A stretch of 64,000 nucleotides of DNA, from the NCBI GenBank assembly GCA_038131955.1, contig JAYPQK010000009.1:434001-498000 (forward strand), read 5' to 3'. Of this stretch, positions 1-7,349 are shown piece after piece. This DNA is from SHAN690 sp038131955 (GTDB lineage Bacteria > Bacteroidota > Bacteroidia > Flavobacteriales_G > Salibacteraceae). Made by a program: the position numbers and the translations under genes. Under the pieces are notes generated by a model. That model had not been told where the DNA came from, searched no databases, and was given only the letters and a program-made list of their open reading frames with translations. Position 1 is the stretch's first letter; each line of letters starts with the position of its first letter.

Positions 1-1
1 G

Positions 2-70
2 ACGGAGGTGGAGACCATCATCAAGGATCAAATGTGGCATCGACGCGACGATAAAGGTCAGCCTGAGTAA
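2..70 (+). CDS. 3' end of an unidentified upstream gene
   Basis: Reading frame 2 is open from the window edge and ends in TAA at 68-70. It gives 22 residues, ending RRDDKGQPE. The stop overlaps the ATG of the next gene (TAATG), so the two are probably translationally coupled. The fragment is too short and polar to assign a family. Confidence 0.55.
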   Translation, partial: TEVETIIKDQMWHRRDDKGQPE

Positions 71-633
71 TGGGACGTGGCCTTTTTACATTGCTTTTCA
101 TCTTGAGTATAGCTCTCTATAGCTGTGAGCAAGGGAATTCGAATGCTGATACGGTCGAGTCAATGGCTACTGAAGATTCCGACGGGTGGAATACATTCAA
201 GCTTAATAGCATAGGTGCTGTTGCGCAATATCCGCAGGATTGGTCTGTAGATACGAGCGGAAAGATGGGGACGGTATTCGTTGTTTTATCTCCTCCTGAT
301 TCTGCCCAAGATTTTTTTCAAGAGAATGTGACCTTGACGATGGAGGATGTATCCGATCATCCGGTCACTATTGATGAGTATTTCGAGGGTGCGTTGGTGG
401 CATTGAAAGACTATGTCACCGAAATGGAGAACCTAGTTCATGAGAAGAGAGAGGGCGATTATTGGTTGAGTTATTCAGGTCAACAAGGCATTTTTCGACT
501 GGCCTATCAGCAAAGATTGATGATGAACAACGGTATTGCCTACATCTTGACCTATACTTCAATTGTCGAGCATCCATCTATTCACGACGGCGCAGCGATG
601 AAAGTGATGAAGGAGTTCAAATTCGTGAATTGA
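70..633 (+). CDS. PsbP-like lipoprotein
   Basis: A 187-residue exported protein with a short hydrophobic signal and a lipobox LYSC (Cys19), so it should be lipid-anchored in the envelope. The mature part has the look of the PsbP/DUF1795-like fold: a short aromatic strand (AVAQYPQDW), an FVVLSPP strand, then a helix with a YFEGAL pattern, and a final VMKEFKFV strand. Proteins of this fold usually have no known catalytic role. The start overlaps the stop of the preceding gene, which supports a shared transcript. The family call rests on pattern recognition only. Confidence 0.75.
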   Translation: MGRGLFTLLFILSIALYSCEQGNSNADTVESMATEDSDGWNTFKLNSIGAVAQYPQDWSVDTSGKMGTVFVVLSPPDSAQDFFQENVTLTMEDVSDHPVTIDEYFEGALVALKDYVTEMENLVHEKREGDYWLSYSGQQGIFRLAYQQRLMMNNGIAYILTYTSIVEHPSIHDGAAMKVMKEFKFVN

Positions 634-637
634 GCCT

Positions 638-1270
638 TTATTCCTGCGCTTTGATCCTCGAGATCTGAAGGTCAGAGAACTCTACTTCGATTCCTGCGTA
701 CAGGTCGGCGCCGCATGCGTCGAAATTGAATTGCATCTTGTACGCCGGCGAACTCAAATTGATCACTTCCGGTTCAATACTAGAAGTACTTTCCTCTCCA
801 TCGATCAAGAATTGAAATACTTGATCATTCACCACATCGATCCTCACTTCGGTCTGTTCTGGTAAGTAGGGTATATACAGGTCTAACTGATGGTCTCCGA
901 AAGCAAGCTCCAGGCTAGCTCCGCCCATCGCAGTGATATCGCAGGAGAGTCCGATCAGACGGAGTGAAAGTGTGTCAGAAGCGGCCCATTCCAACGACGT
1001 GAATTCCGTTTCCACCGATCTGTATAGGCGGGATCTCGCACAACCCTCACCTTGATACAAACTTTCGTTAAGCGCGCCGTTCGAGATCACTTCTGACGAA
1101 GGCCTTTCTACGTATTCAGATCCTTCTCTTACTTCATAGGTCCATCCAACACTCGAAGCAAAAGCGTTTTCGATGAGAATGTCAGGTTCCGTTTTTTGGC
1201 TATCACGTTTGCAGCCAGAGAAGGTGTTGATCAATAGAAGCGAAGTAAAAAGGGAAAGACAAAATCTCAT
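638..1270 (-). CDS. hypothetical lipoprotein
   Basis: A 210-residue protein with a signal peptide and lipobox FSGC (Cys20). The mature chain is acidic and rich in beta-forming segments, with four further cysteines that may form disulfides, which fits a periplasmic or surface location. I do not recognise a domain. It overlaps the EI24 gene upstream by four bases (ATGA), so it is the second gene of a minus-strand pair. It converges on the PsbP-like gene with only four bases between the stops. Confidence 0.7.
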   Translation of the reverse strand: MRFCLSLFTSLLLINTFSGCKRDSQKTEPDILIENAFASSVGWTYEVREGSEYVERPSSEVISNGALNESLYQGEGCARSRLYRSVETEFTSLEWAASDTLSLRLIGLSCDITAMGGASLELAFGDHQLDLYIPYLPEQTEVRIDVVNDQVFQFLIDGEESTSSIEPEVINLSSPAYKMQFNFDACGADLYAGIEVEFSDLQISRIKAQE

Positions 1271-2040
1271 TCTTGTGTAAGTCTCAGTCGTTCATCGATC
1301 CGTTCCATTTCGATGGTGGCGGCCACCGTAGCGAAGATGGCGACAAAGCCAGCGGTCATGGGTCCGATGAAAGGAATCAGCATCCAGAGGGCAAAGGGTG
1401 AGCCAATGCTCATAGTCGTGGTCTTATGCTTCCACACGAAGCGGTTGCTGTCTTTCACAGAATAGCGTTTTCGCTCTAAGGAGTAATCGATGAAGTTGTA
1501 TCCGTAATAGTATGCATTGATCAAGAAAAGGAGAAAAGGTGCAACCGCACCGACCAAGGGAATGAATCCGAGGAGGAAGCAACCGAATGAAAGAGCCAAT
1601 TGAATCACCCCGTTTTTGATAGCAAGTCCCGCGGCTCGGGTGAGGTCGCGAGTGAACTGGGTGATGCTGAATACCGGTACCTCTTTTTCCATTTTCTCGG
1701 CTACTTTCTCGCTCAACCAGGTGAGGATAGGCGCCATCATCAATAAGATGACCGTACCTCCGAAGAAGGCGAAGATGAAGTAGAGGATGATCCGCATGAC
1801 GATCCAGAGGATCCAATAGATGATGCCTTGCAAGACGCTCATCCATTCCGGTAGCCAGTCGATGCTCTCAAGCCAAATATCGATGGTGTCAGAGATGGAT
1901 TTGGTAGCCCACGAGGTTAGGCTGAATCCACCGAAGAACACCAATACGGTGATGATGATCGGGAACCAAAGGAACCAACCCAGTTTGTGCTTGAAAAGAA
2001 AGCCTAAGGACTGTCGATATGCACTGAGGGCCTTTAACAT
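1267..2040 (-). CDS. EI24-domain (CysZ-like) membrane protein
   Basis: A 257-residue integral membrane protein with about five or six hydrophobic segments. The start MLKALSAYRQSLGFLFKHKL and the later YYYGYNFIDYSLERKR segment are typical of the EI24/CysZ family (PF07264). In enterobacteria CysZ imports sulfate. In Bacteroidota the family has no proven substrate, so transport of sulfate is inference only, though a sulfur gene cluster follows nearby. It lies two bases from the Crp/Fnr gene upstream and overlaps the lipoprotein downstream (ATGA), suggesting an operon. Confidence 0.75.
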   Translation of the reverse strand: MLKALSAYRQSLGFLFKHKLGWFLWFPIIITVLVFFGGFSLTSWATKSISDTIDIWLESIDWLPEWMSVLQGIIYWILWIVMRIILYFIFAFFGGTVILLMMAPILTWLSEKVAEKMEKEVPVFSITQFTRDLTRAAGLAIKNGVIQLALSFGCFLLGFIPLVGAVAPFLLFLINAYYYGYNFIDYSLERKRYSVKDSNRFVWKHKTTTMSIGSPFALWMLIPFIGPMTAGFVAIFATVAATIEMERIDERLRLTQE

Positions 2041-2042
2041 GA

Positions 2043-2702
2043 TCAGATCGTTTCAAACAACGGCGCGAGATCTATTTGATTGCGCTGCAGGCTGATCATT
2101 CCGTTTTGTTCCATCTTCTTCAGAAGACGGGAGATCACTTCCCTTGACGTATTGAGGTCGTTGGCGATCTCTTGGTGAGTGGTTTGAATGACCGTCGATT
2201 CGAGCGTGCGAGCTTGTTTGATCAAGTAGAACTCGAGTCGTTCGTCCATGGCTTTGAAAGCAATCGCATCGATCACGGTGAGCAGTTCTTCAAATCGTGC
2301 TCGGTACGTCTCTAGAACAAAGTAATACCAAGAGCGGTGCTCCAGCATCAGTTGGTCCATCTCATCGATGGGTACGAGAATGGCTTTAGAAGGAGTCATA
2401 GCTCGGGCCATGACCTCAGACGTACGTTTCTGGGAAGCGCAAACCATGGAGAGAGCACAGGCGTTGCCGGGTTCGATGTAGTAGACGAAGAACTCGCCAC
2501 CATCATCACCCTCGCGGTATAGTTTTACAAGTCCTTCAACAATGAGAAGAGTCGAACGGAAGTACTGTCCCGTCCTCATCATTTCTTCTCCTTCCTCGAA
2601 ATCTTTTAGGGTGCCCAACGTGGCCAGCTTATCGATAAGCTCAGGCTCGAACATTGGGAATTTCTCTGATAGTAGCTCTTTGATCCTTACGTCCATGTTC
2701 AT
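2043..2702 (-). CDS. Crp/Fnr-family transcription regulator
   Basis: About 219 residues: an N-terminal cyclic-nucleotide-binding-like beta roll (around 20-115, with TLLIVEGLVKLYREGDDGG), a dimerisation helix, and a C-terminal winged helix with recognition helix NTSREVISRLLKKM. There is no Fnr-type N-terminal cysteine cluster, so it is unlikely to be an Fe-S oxygen sensor. The open frame extends upstream to 2909, but that part is basic, low-quality sequence antisense to the hydroxylase gene. The start MNMDVR at 2702 lies 15 bases after a TATCTTTG box and is preferred. It is the best local candidate to bind the shared operator found in the sulfur cluster. Confidence 0.85.
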   Translation of the reverse strand: MNMDVRIKELLSEKFPMFEPELIDKLATLGTLKDFEEGEEMMRTGQYFRSTLLIVEGLVKLYREGDDGGEFFVYYIEPGNACALSMVCASQKRTSEVMARAMTPSKAILVPIDEMDQLMLEHRSWYYFVLETYRARFEELLTVIDAIAFKAMDERLEFYLIKQARTLESTVIQTTHQEIANDLNTSREVISRLLKKMEQNGMISLQRNQIDLAPLFETI

Positions 2703-2717
2703 GATATACGGCCATCT

Positions 2718-2725
2718 CAAAGATA
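2718..2725 (-). promoter_or_regulatory. -7 box of the crp/fnr-like gene
   Basis: The minus strand reads TATCTTTG, an exact match to the Bacteroidota -7 consensus TAnnTTTG, 15 bases before the ATG at 2702. I see no clear -33 TTG. The GTRAC-N4-GTYAC operator of the sulfur genes is not present here, so the regulator does not appear to control itself through that site. Confidence 0.5.
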
Positions 2726-2776
2726 ACCACCTTGACCTATGCCCACTACTTGAAATGGAGAGTATATGATAGGAGG

Positions 2777-3661
2777 CTATTTCTCCTTGCGAAAGCCGTA
2801 GAAAAGCTGACTTCCGAAGGTCTTTGGGAAGGACTTCAGTCCGGGGAAGCCAAGTTCGATCTCTCCGTCGTCTTTTGGAATGGCGTTGGTTCTGAACATG
2901 TAATCCCAAATACTCAGCGAGATGCCGAAGTTGATGCCGTGTTGTTTTCCCTCAGGCAGGTGATAGGCGTGATGCCACAGGTGCATGACGGGATTATTCA
3001 GGATGTACTTGAGCGGTCCGTAGGTGAGGTGAATATTGGCGTGATTCAAGTGGCCGATCGCTATGGCGATATAGAAAACGATGTAGGCTTGTTCGGGTGT
3101 GAAGCCTCCGATCAGCATCACCGCAATGTATTTCATGGGGGTGTAGAACACATTCTCCATCCAGTGATAGCGAAGGTGCGCGGCAAAGCCCATTTCTTCT
3201 AACGAGTGATGGACCTTGTGGAATTGCCATAACCAATCGAAGCGATGGAGCATTACGTGGGTGAACCACTGGATGAAATCCGTGGCAACAAAGAATATGA
3301 GCAATTGAGCCCAACCCGGAAGGGTAGAGATATCGATCAATGCGAACTTCGAAAGGTCGCCGCCAAAGAGATCTTTAAAAGCCATCTCTGTGACATTAGA
3401 GAATGCCATGAAGATGACCAGCTTGAAGATGTAGAAGTTGAAGAACATGTAAAAGGTGTCCAACCAAAAATCCTTGCGGATCCTGGCTTGGTTCTTCCTC
3501 CATGGAAAAAGGATCTCGAGTCCCCAAACGACGAGCGAAAGCACGATCAACCACCAGAAGTAATTGACATACCAAGGATCTACCTGAAACGTGATCTCAC
3601 GCCAAACGTATCCTCCGAAGTTGGAAAAACTCTGAAGGAAACCCCCCCAATACCTCTCCAT
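2777..3661 (-). CDS. sterol desaturase / fatty acid hydroxylase family protein
   Basis: A 294-residue membrane di-iron enzyme of the fatty acid hydroxylase superfamily (PF04116). The histidine clusters are all visible: HVMLH, HKVHH, HLNHANIH and HLWHHAYH, set between about four membrane helices. Members hydroxylate or desaturate lipid chains using O2; the substrate cannot be read from sequence. It sits between the Crp/Fnr gene and the rhodanese operon, all on the minus strand, and lacks the shared operator. Confidence 0.85.
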   Translation of the reverse strand: MERYWGGFLQSFSNFGGYVWREITFQVDPWYVNYFWWLIVLSLVVWGLEILFPWRKNQARIRKDFWLDTFYMFFNFYIFKLVIFMAFSNVTEMAFKDLFGGDLSKFALIDISTLPGWAQLLIFFVATDFIQWFTHVMLHRFDWLWQFHKVHHSLEEMGFAAHLRYHWMENVFYTPMKYIAVMLIGGFTPEQAYIVFYIAIAIGHLNHANIHLTYGPLKYILNNPVMHLWHHAYHLPEGKQHGINFGISLSIWDYMFRTNAIPKDDGEIELGFPGLKSFPKTFGSQLFYGFRKEK

Positions 3662-3727
3662 TCGTTCCTTACCTAAGTTCTAATTGCGCCCTGTATGGCC
3701 GGAAGGCCGGGAAGTAGCCCTGGAGGC

Positions 3728-4126
3728 TTACTTCCACTGGCTGTAGCCGTTTCGAAGGTTGTGGACCTCTTTGAATCCCATGTCCTTCATGCGGTTTTGA
3801 GCTGTCTTGCTTCTTCCGCCGGAGCGACAGTATACCAAGACGGGAGCGTTCTTGTCTAGTTCTGCCAATTCGCGCTCAAAGCTCGGCTTGCTGATGTCGA
3901 TCTGTACGGCACCATCTATGATTCCCTGAGCCACTTCTCCGTCGGTTCGAACGTCGATGATCTGGAGGTCAGGACGACCGTTGATCAATGCCTTAGCTTC
4001 TTCATTGCTGACATCGGAGTAAAGTGACTGCTGAACAGACTGTTCTGTACCCGATGCGTTTTCTTGTTGTTGTGCATTGCAAGAAAGCAACGCGATCATC
4101 ATTGCGAAAGAGAGAATATACTTCAT
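3728..4126 (-). CDS. rhodanese-domain lipoprotein
   Basis: A 132-residue envelope lipoprotein carrying one rhodanese domain. The signal MKYILSFAMMIALLSC ends in a lipobox. The active loop is CRSGGRS, with the nucleophilic cysteine that carries sulfane sulfur as a persulfide, and the domain ends GYSQWK. The start at 4126 overlaps the stop of the preceding gene (ATGA), which rules against the longer frame beginning at 4210. It is the last gene of a rhodanese, thioredoxin, membrane protein, rhodanese operon. Confidence 0.85.
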   Translation of the reverse strand: MKYILSFAMMIALLSCNAQQQENASGTEQSVQQSLYSDVSNEEAKALINGRPDLQIIDVRTDGEVAQGIIDGAVQIDISKPSFERELAELDKNAPVLVYCRSGGRSKTAQNRMKDMGFKEVHNLRNGYSQWK

Positions 4127-4380
4127 GCTGCTAGTTGTTGTTTGAGTTTGGATAACAAAGATAACACGAGCATGACCCAAGGTGTGCCATGCAATACGGT
4201 ATCGAACCAATCCATTCCACCCATGCCTACTGCACCTCCGGCGATCCAGCGGATCTTGCCTACGATATGGGGTTCAGGTAGGAAGGGAGCTAGACCCAAA
4301 GTGAGGCTAGCTAAAATCCAGAATTTTAAATTGAACAAGGCCTTGGTCGGTCGATCATTTTTTGGTTCACTCATCGTCAT
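4123..4380 (-). CDS. small two-helix membrane protein of the rhodanese operon
   Basis: An 85-residue protein with two predicted membrane segments (about 20-38 and 60-80) and the motif KIRWIAGGAVGMGGMDWFD between them. It overlaps genes on both sides by four bases, so it is tightly co-translated with thioredoxin and the rhodanese lipoprotein. By analogy with YgaP, where a rhodanese domain is joined to two membrane helices, it may anchor or channel sulfur transfer at the membrane. That role is inference, and no exact family is claimed. Confidence 0.7.
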   Translation of the reverse strand: MTMSEPKNDRPTKALFNLKFWILASLTLGLAPFLPEPHIVGKIRWIAGGAVGMGGMDWFDTVLHGTPWVMLVLSLLSKLKQQLAA

Positions 4381-4700
4381 GTGGTGAAGGTATCAATGAT
4401 CTGCTTGAGTTGTTGGGCGCTCTGAACACCTGATTGTCTCCACTTGATATCTCCATCTTTGAAGATCATGAGCGTGGGCACGCCTCGGATCTGGAAGGTG
4501 TTGGAGACCATAGGATTGCGGTCTACGTCAACTTTGATGATCTTGACGCGGTCATCGACCATGCCGTTCAGTTCTTGAAGGATTGGCTTCATCATTTGGC
4601 ATTGGCCACACCATTCTGCTGAAAAGTCTACTAGTACGACCTTACCTGAGTTTACGATCTCGCTGAACGTCTCTCTTTTTTCTTGCGTTGTAGTTTCCAT
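4377..4700 (-). CDS. thioredoxin
   Basis: About 107 residues with a full thioredoxin fold: VVLVDFSAEWCGQCQMMKP, a central IKVDVDRNP strand, and the cis-proline segment GVPTLMIFKDG. The active site is CGQC rather than CGPC, and the Pro-to-Gln change usually alters redox potential. In a rhodanese operon it probably reduces persulfides on partner proteins. The frame is open to 4817, but residues before METTT do not belong to the fold. With the start at 4700 (or MEGK at 4724) it overlaps the upstream rhodanese gene by 49 bases or more. Confidence 0.85.
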   Translation of the reverse strand: METTTQEKRETFSEIVNSGKVVLVDFSAEWCGQCQMMKPILQELNGMVDDRVKIIKVDVDRNPMVSNTFQIRGVPTLMIFKDGDIKWRQSGVQSAQQLKQIIDTFTT

Positions 4701-5035
4701 GGTTGCTTGAGTTTTCCCCTCCATTGCATCACACCACCCCGGAGGTTGCTGAGTTTTTCGAACTTCATTTTTGAAAGCTGTCGACAAGCGTCTGCGCTGC
4801 GCATTCCACTTCGGCAATAGACCAAGTAGTGTTTATTGGGGTCGAGCGATTGTGCCTTTGAGTAGAAATCACGAGACGAAACATCGATGTGTTTTGCTCC
4901 CGGAATATGACCTGAATTGAATTCAGCGCGCGTGCGCACATCCAATACGACGGTGTCACTTTTCTTCATAGCCTCAGCAAAGGCCGATGCATTTAGGTTG
5001 TCGTAGCTCTTAGTACTGCTGAAAAGTCCGAACAT
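4652..5035 (-). CDS. single-domain rhodanese
   Basis: A 127-residue cytoplasmic rhodanese with VVLDVRTRAEFNSGHIPGA and the active loop CRSGMRS. The domain ends at GGVMQW, and about 22 further residues form a very basic tail (LQRKKKERRSARS) encoded in the stretch that overlaps thioredoxin. Both domains are complete, so this is a true overlap rather than a frameshifted fusion. The start MFGLF at 5035 follows the operator-bearing promoter at 5060-5103. It is the first gene of the four-gene operon ending at 3728. Confidence 0.85.
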   Translation of the reverse strand: MFGLFSSTKSYDNLNASAFAEAMKKSDTVVLDVRTRAEFNSGHIPGAKHIDVSSRDFYSKAQSLDPNKHYLVYCRSGMRSADACRQLSKMKFEKLSNLRGGVMQWRGKLKQPWKLQRKKKERRSARS

Positions 5036-5059
5036 AATTCTCTGTTTGATTGTGTTGCA

Positions 5060-5103
5060 CAAAGAAAGATGTCGGTCATCTGCTACACAGTAACTGATGT
5101 CAC
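5060..5103 (-). promoter_or_regulatory. operator and -7 box of the rhodanese operon
   Basis: The minus strand has TTTCTTTG (5060-5067), a one-mismatch -7 box. Exactly 22 bases upstream is the inverted repeat GTGACATCAGTTAC (5090-5103; half-sites GTGAC and GTTAC). Between them, touching the -7 box, lies a near-palindrome whose plus strand reads GATGTCGGTCATC (5068-5080). The layout matches the promoters at 5668, 7275 and 8155 and places the repeat near -41. Confidence 0.6.
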
Positions 5104-5125
5104 ATATCGAGTAAAGAAGATGGGG

Positions 5126-5650
5126 TTATAGCGACTTGTCGTATCGCGTAGGCTCCACGCTGATCACACCTGACTCGGGTTCATAGATGTGCCATTGGTC
5201 GATCTTATCTGCATAGAGATGAATCGCGATGGTATCGCCTTCACTCAGGTAAGAGTATCGATGGTATCCAAAGCTGTTGTTCATGTAGATGACCTCATCT
5301 TGATCCAGCAATCTGGTTTCCGTGATTTCCGCTTTCGCTTCTCCTTCAAATACATCGAAGAACTCCAAGATGAGTTGGCCTTTGATCACCTTGGTCCACG
5401 CTTGTTGGAAGTTGTAGTCGTGGATCCTCGAATGTTGTCCAGGTCGCCAGTAGGTTGCGATTTCTTCAATCTCAGGGGTGTCATATAGGCAAAGGCGCTG
5501 ATGCTGTTCCGCTTGAGGGTCCAGATGTTGCATCAACTCCTCAGGTTTGATGTGGATCGCGTCGACCAGGTTTGTGTATCCGTCGTAGCCGGGACCAAGA
5601 TTCAGGTTGTGAACCAGCTGCTCAATTGTATCGATTGATTGAATTACCAT
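5126..5650 (-). CDS. cysteine dioxygenase-like protein
   Basis: A 174-residue cupin of the type I cysteine dioxygenase family. Matching segments are YWRPGQHSRIHDY, a WTKVIKGQL strand, and GYHRYSYL followed by IAIHLYADK, which corresponds to the family's third histidine and HLY region. Family enzymes bind Fe(II) with three histidines and oxidise cysteine to cysteine sulfinate, which yields sulfite on further breakdown. Here the usual H-D-H pair reads H-D-Y, so one expected metal ligand is replaced by tyrosine. Activity or substrate may therefore differ. It has its own promoter with the shared operator. Confidence 0.75.
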   Translation of the reverse strand: MVIQSIDTIEQLVHNLNLGPGYDGYTNLVDAIHIKPEELMQHLDPQAEQHQRLCLYDTPEIEEIATYWRPGQHSRIHDYNFQQAWTKVIKGQLILEFFDVFEGEAKAEITETRLLDQDEVIYMNNSFGYHRYSYLSEGDTIAIHLYADKIDQWHIYEPESGVISVEPTRYDKSL

Positions 5651-5667
5651 GACTCCTCAGTTTGCGG

Positions 5668-5711
5668 CCAAGGTAAAAGTGTGATGATGGAATTTTAATG
5701 ACAGCAGTCAC
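5668..5711 (-). promoter_or_regulatory. operator and -7 box of the cysteine dioxygenase-like gene
   Basis: The minus strand has TACCTTGG (5668-5675), one mismatch from TAnnTTTG, 17 bases before the ATG. Exactly 22 bases upstream of it is GTGACTGCTGTCAT (5698-5711), an inverted repeat with half-sites GTGAC and GTCAT. Its spacing and sequence match the other three sulfur-cluster promoters. Confidence 0.6.
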
Positions 5712-5744
5712 GGAAGGAGGTGACATCTGAATTGATCCCAAACA

Positions 5745-5772
5745 AAAACCGGGGCTAAAGAGCCCCGGTTTT
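5745..5772 (-). terminator. intrinsic terminator after the metallo-beta-lactamase/rhodanese gene
   Basis: A perfect 12-base stem (AAAACCGGGGCT at 5745-5756 with AGCCCCGGTTTT at 5761-5772) and a 4-base loop. On the minus strand it continues into TTTTTGTTT. It ends transcription from the gene stopping at 5835 and insulates the cysteine dioxygenase-like promoter just beyond. Confidence 0.85.
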
Positions 5773-5834
5773 CGACCTTTCCCCCTCTATCCGATGGGAA
5801 CCGGATGAGGAAGATATCTACACCAATCAAAGTT

Positions 5835-7247
5835 TTAGAGCATGGTCGTCTGCTCGTGGAAGGTGGTCAAAGGAAGTCTTTCGATGACCTTCATTTGATT
5901 GAATCCTCCCAATACATTCGTTACGTCTTTGATACCGTATTTCTTCATAATGGATGCTGCTGCAACCGAGCGATAACCGCCGGCACAATGCACCACGTAT
6001 GACTTATCCTTATCAAGTTGGTCGATGTTCTTGTAGATGAAGTCAAGTGGGAAATTCTCCGCACCATCCAAGTGCTGCGAGTCAAACTCACTCTTCTTAC
6101 GAACGTCGAGTACATCCAAACCTTCGGTTGTGTAGCGCTTAGCGAAATCCTCAGGAGATACATTCTCCATGGATTCCACTGGGTTTCCGTCGGCCACCCA
6201 GGCAGATACACCACCTTTAAGGAATCCGACTGGATTATCATAACCCACGCGAGCCATACGAGTGATCACTTCTTCTTCACGTCCTTCATCAGCGATCATC
6301 AAGATCGGTGCTTCTAGGTCCTCGATCAACACGCCCATCCAAGGAGCGAAGTTGTCATCGATACCAATGAAGATGGAGTTAGGAATGAAGCCCAAGCTGA
6401 ACTTAGAGTGGTGCCGCGTGTCGATGATGATCGCACCTTCTAGATTCATGGCTTCCTTGAATTCATCTACGCTCAAGAAATTCATTCCCTTGGTCAATAC
6501 GTCGTCGAAGCTGGAGTATCCCATCTTGTTCATCACGGCGTTCTTTGGGAAGTACTGAGGAGGAGCTACCAATCCGGTGGTCACTTCCTTGATGAATTCT
6601 TCCTTCGTCATATCGGCACGAAGCGCATAGTTGGTCTTCTTTTGGTTGCCCAACGTATCGGTGGTCTCGCTACTCATGTTCTTACCACATGCGCTACCTT
6701 GACCGTGACCAGGATAAACGATTACGTCATCTGGAAGGGTCATGATCTTGTTGCGCAGTGAGTCAAACAAGTAGGCAGCTAGATCCTCTTGTTTCAAGTC
6801 AGACTTAACTGCCAAGTCAGGTCGTCCCACGTCTCCGATGAACAAAGTATCACCAGTGTAGATGCTGTGCTCCTTGCCATTCTCGTCGATCACAAAGTAA
6901 GTCGTTGATTCCATGGTGTGACCTGGAGTGTGAAGTACCTTGATCTTAATGTTTCCCAAGGTCAGCTCTTCGCCGTCTTCCGGTACGTAGGCCTCGAAAT
7001 TCGGCTTAGCCGTAGGTCCATACACGATTTTGGCTCCGGTCTTCTTCGCCAAGTCCAAATGGCCGGAGACAAAGTCAGCATGGAAGTGCGTTTCGAGAAC
7101 GTACTTGATTTCAGCGCCGCGCTCCTTGGCCATTTCAATGTAAGGCTCAGTCTCGCGCAATGGATCCACGATAGCCGCTTCTCCATTTGATTCGATGTAA
7201 TAGGCAGCTTCTGCCAAACATCCTGTGTAGATCTGTTCGATTTTCAT
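5835..7247 (-). CDS. metallo-beta-lactamase / double rhodanese fusion (persulfide dioxygenase-like)
   Basis: A 470-residue cytoplasmic protein. Residues 1-200 are a metallo-beta-lactamase domain of the ETHE1/persulfide dioxygenase group, with HFHADFVSGH, TPGHT, YTGDTLFIGDVGRPD and VYPGHGQGSACG. Two rhodanese domains follow, near 255-350 and 365-460. The first has no active cysteine (ILMIADEGRE), while the second keeps it (VVHCAGGYRS). The family oxidises glutathione or bacillithiol persulfide to sulfite with Fe(II) and O2. A BshB1 gene in this window makes bacillithiol persulfide a plausible substrate, by inference. Confidence 0.88.
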   Translation of the reverse strand: MKIEQIYTGCLAEAAYYIESNGEAAIVDPLRETEPYIEMAKERGAEIKYVLETHFHADFVSGHLDLAKKTGAKIVYGPTAKPNFEAYVPEDGEELTLGNIKIKVLHTPGHTMESTTYFVIDENGKEHSIYTGDTLFIGDVGRPDLAVKSDLKQEDLAAYLFDSLRNKIMTLPDDVIVYPGHGQGSACGKNMSSETTDTLGNQKKTNYALRADMTKEEFIKEVTTGLVAPPQYFPKNAVMNKMGYSSFDDVLTKGMNFLSVDEFKEAMNLEGAIIIDTRHHSKFSLGFIPNSIFIGIDDNFAPWMGVLIEDLEAPILMIADEGREEEVITRMARVGYDNPVGFLKGGVSAWVADGNPVESMENVSPEDFAKRYTTEGLDVLDVRKKSEFDSQHLDGAENFPLDFIYKNIDQLDKDKSYVVHCAGGYRSVAAASIMKKYGIKDVTNVLGGFNQMKVIERLPLTTFHEQTTML

Positions 7248-7274
7248 TTGCGATGTAATTTGAAATTAACGGTA

Positions 7275-7339
7275 CAAAGGTCGGGAGGCGAATTGGGCTT
7301 GGAAGTGACTTCAGTTACAATCAAAAGATGACTGTCATC
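7275..7339 (-). promoter_or_regulatory. operator and -7 box of the persulfide dioxygenase-like gene
   Basis: The minus strand carries GACCTTTG (7275-7282), one mismatch from TAnnTTTG. Exactly 22 bases upstream is GTAACTGAAGTCAC (7305-7318). Eight bases further up is a perfect palindrome, GATGACAGTCATC (7327-7339). The 14-base repeat closely resembles the plus-strand sequence GTAACTGATGTCAC at 5090-5103. Confidence 0.6.
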
Positions 7340-7349
7340 AGCCCCCTGA

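Noticed and set aside
2703..2909. N-terminal extension of the Crp/Fnr protein
   Set aside because: It is antisense to the hydroxylase gene, rich in Arg and Ser, and lies upstream of an exact -7 box.
3680..3720. Terminator after the rhodanese lipoprotein gene
   Set aside because: GGCCGG and CCGGCC segments can pair, but the stem is short and no T run follows on the minus strand.
4652..4724. Frameshift breaking a rhodanese-thioredoxin fusion
   Set aside because: Both domains are complete in their own frames and the overlap lies between them, so no residues are lost.
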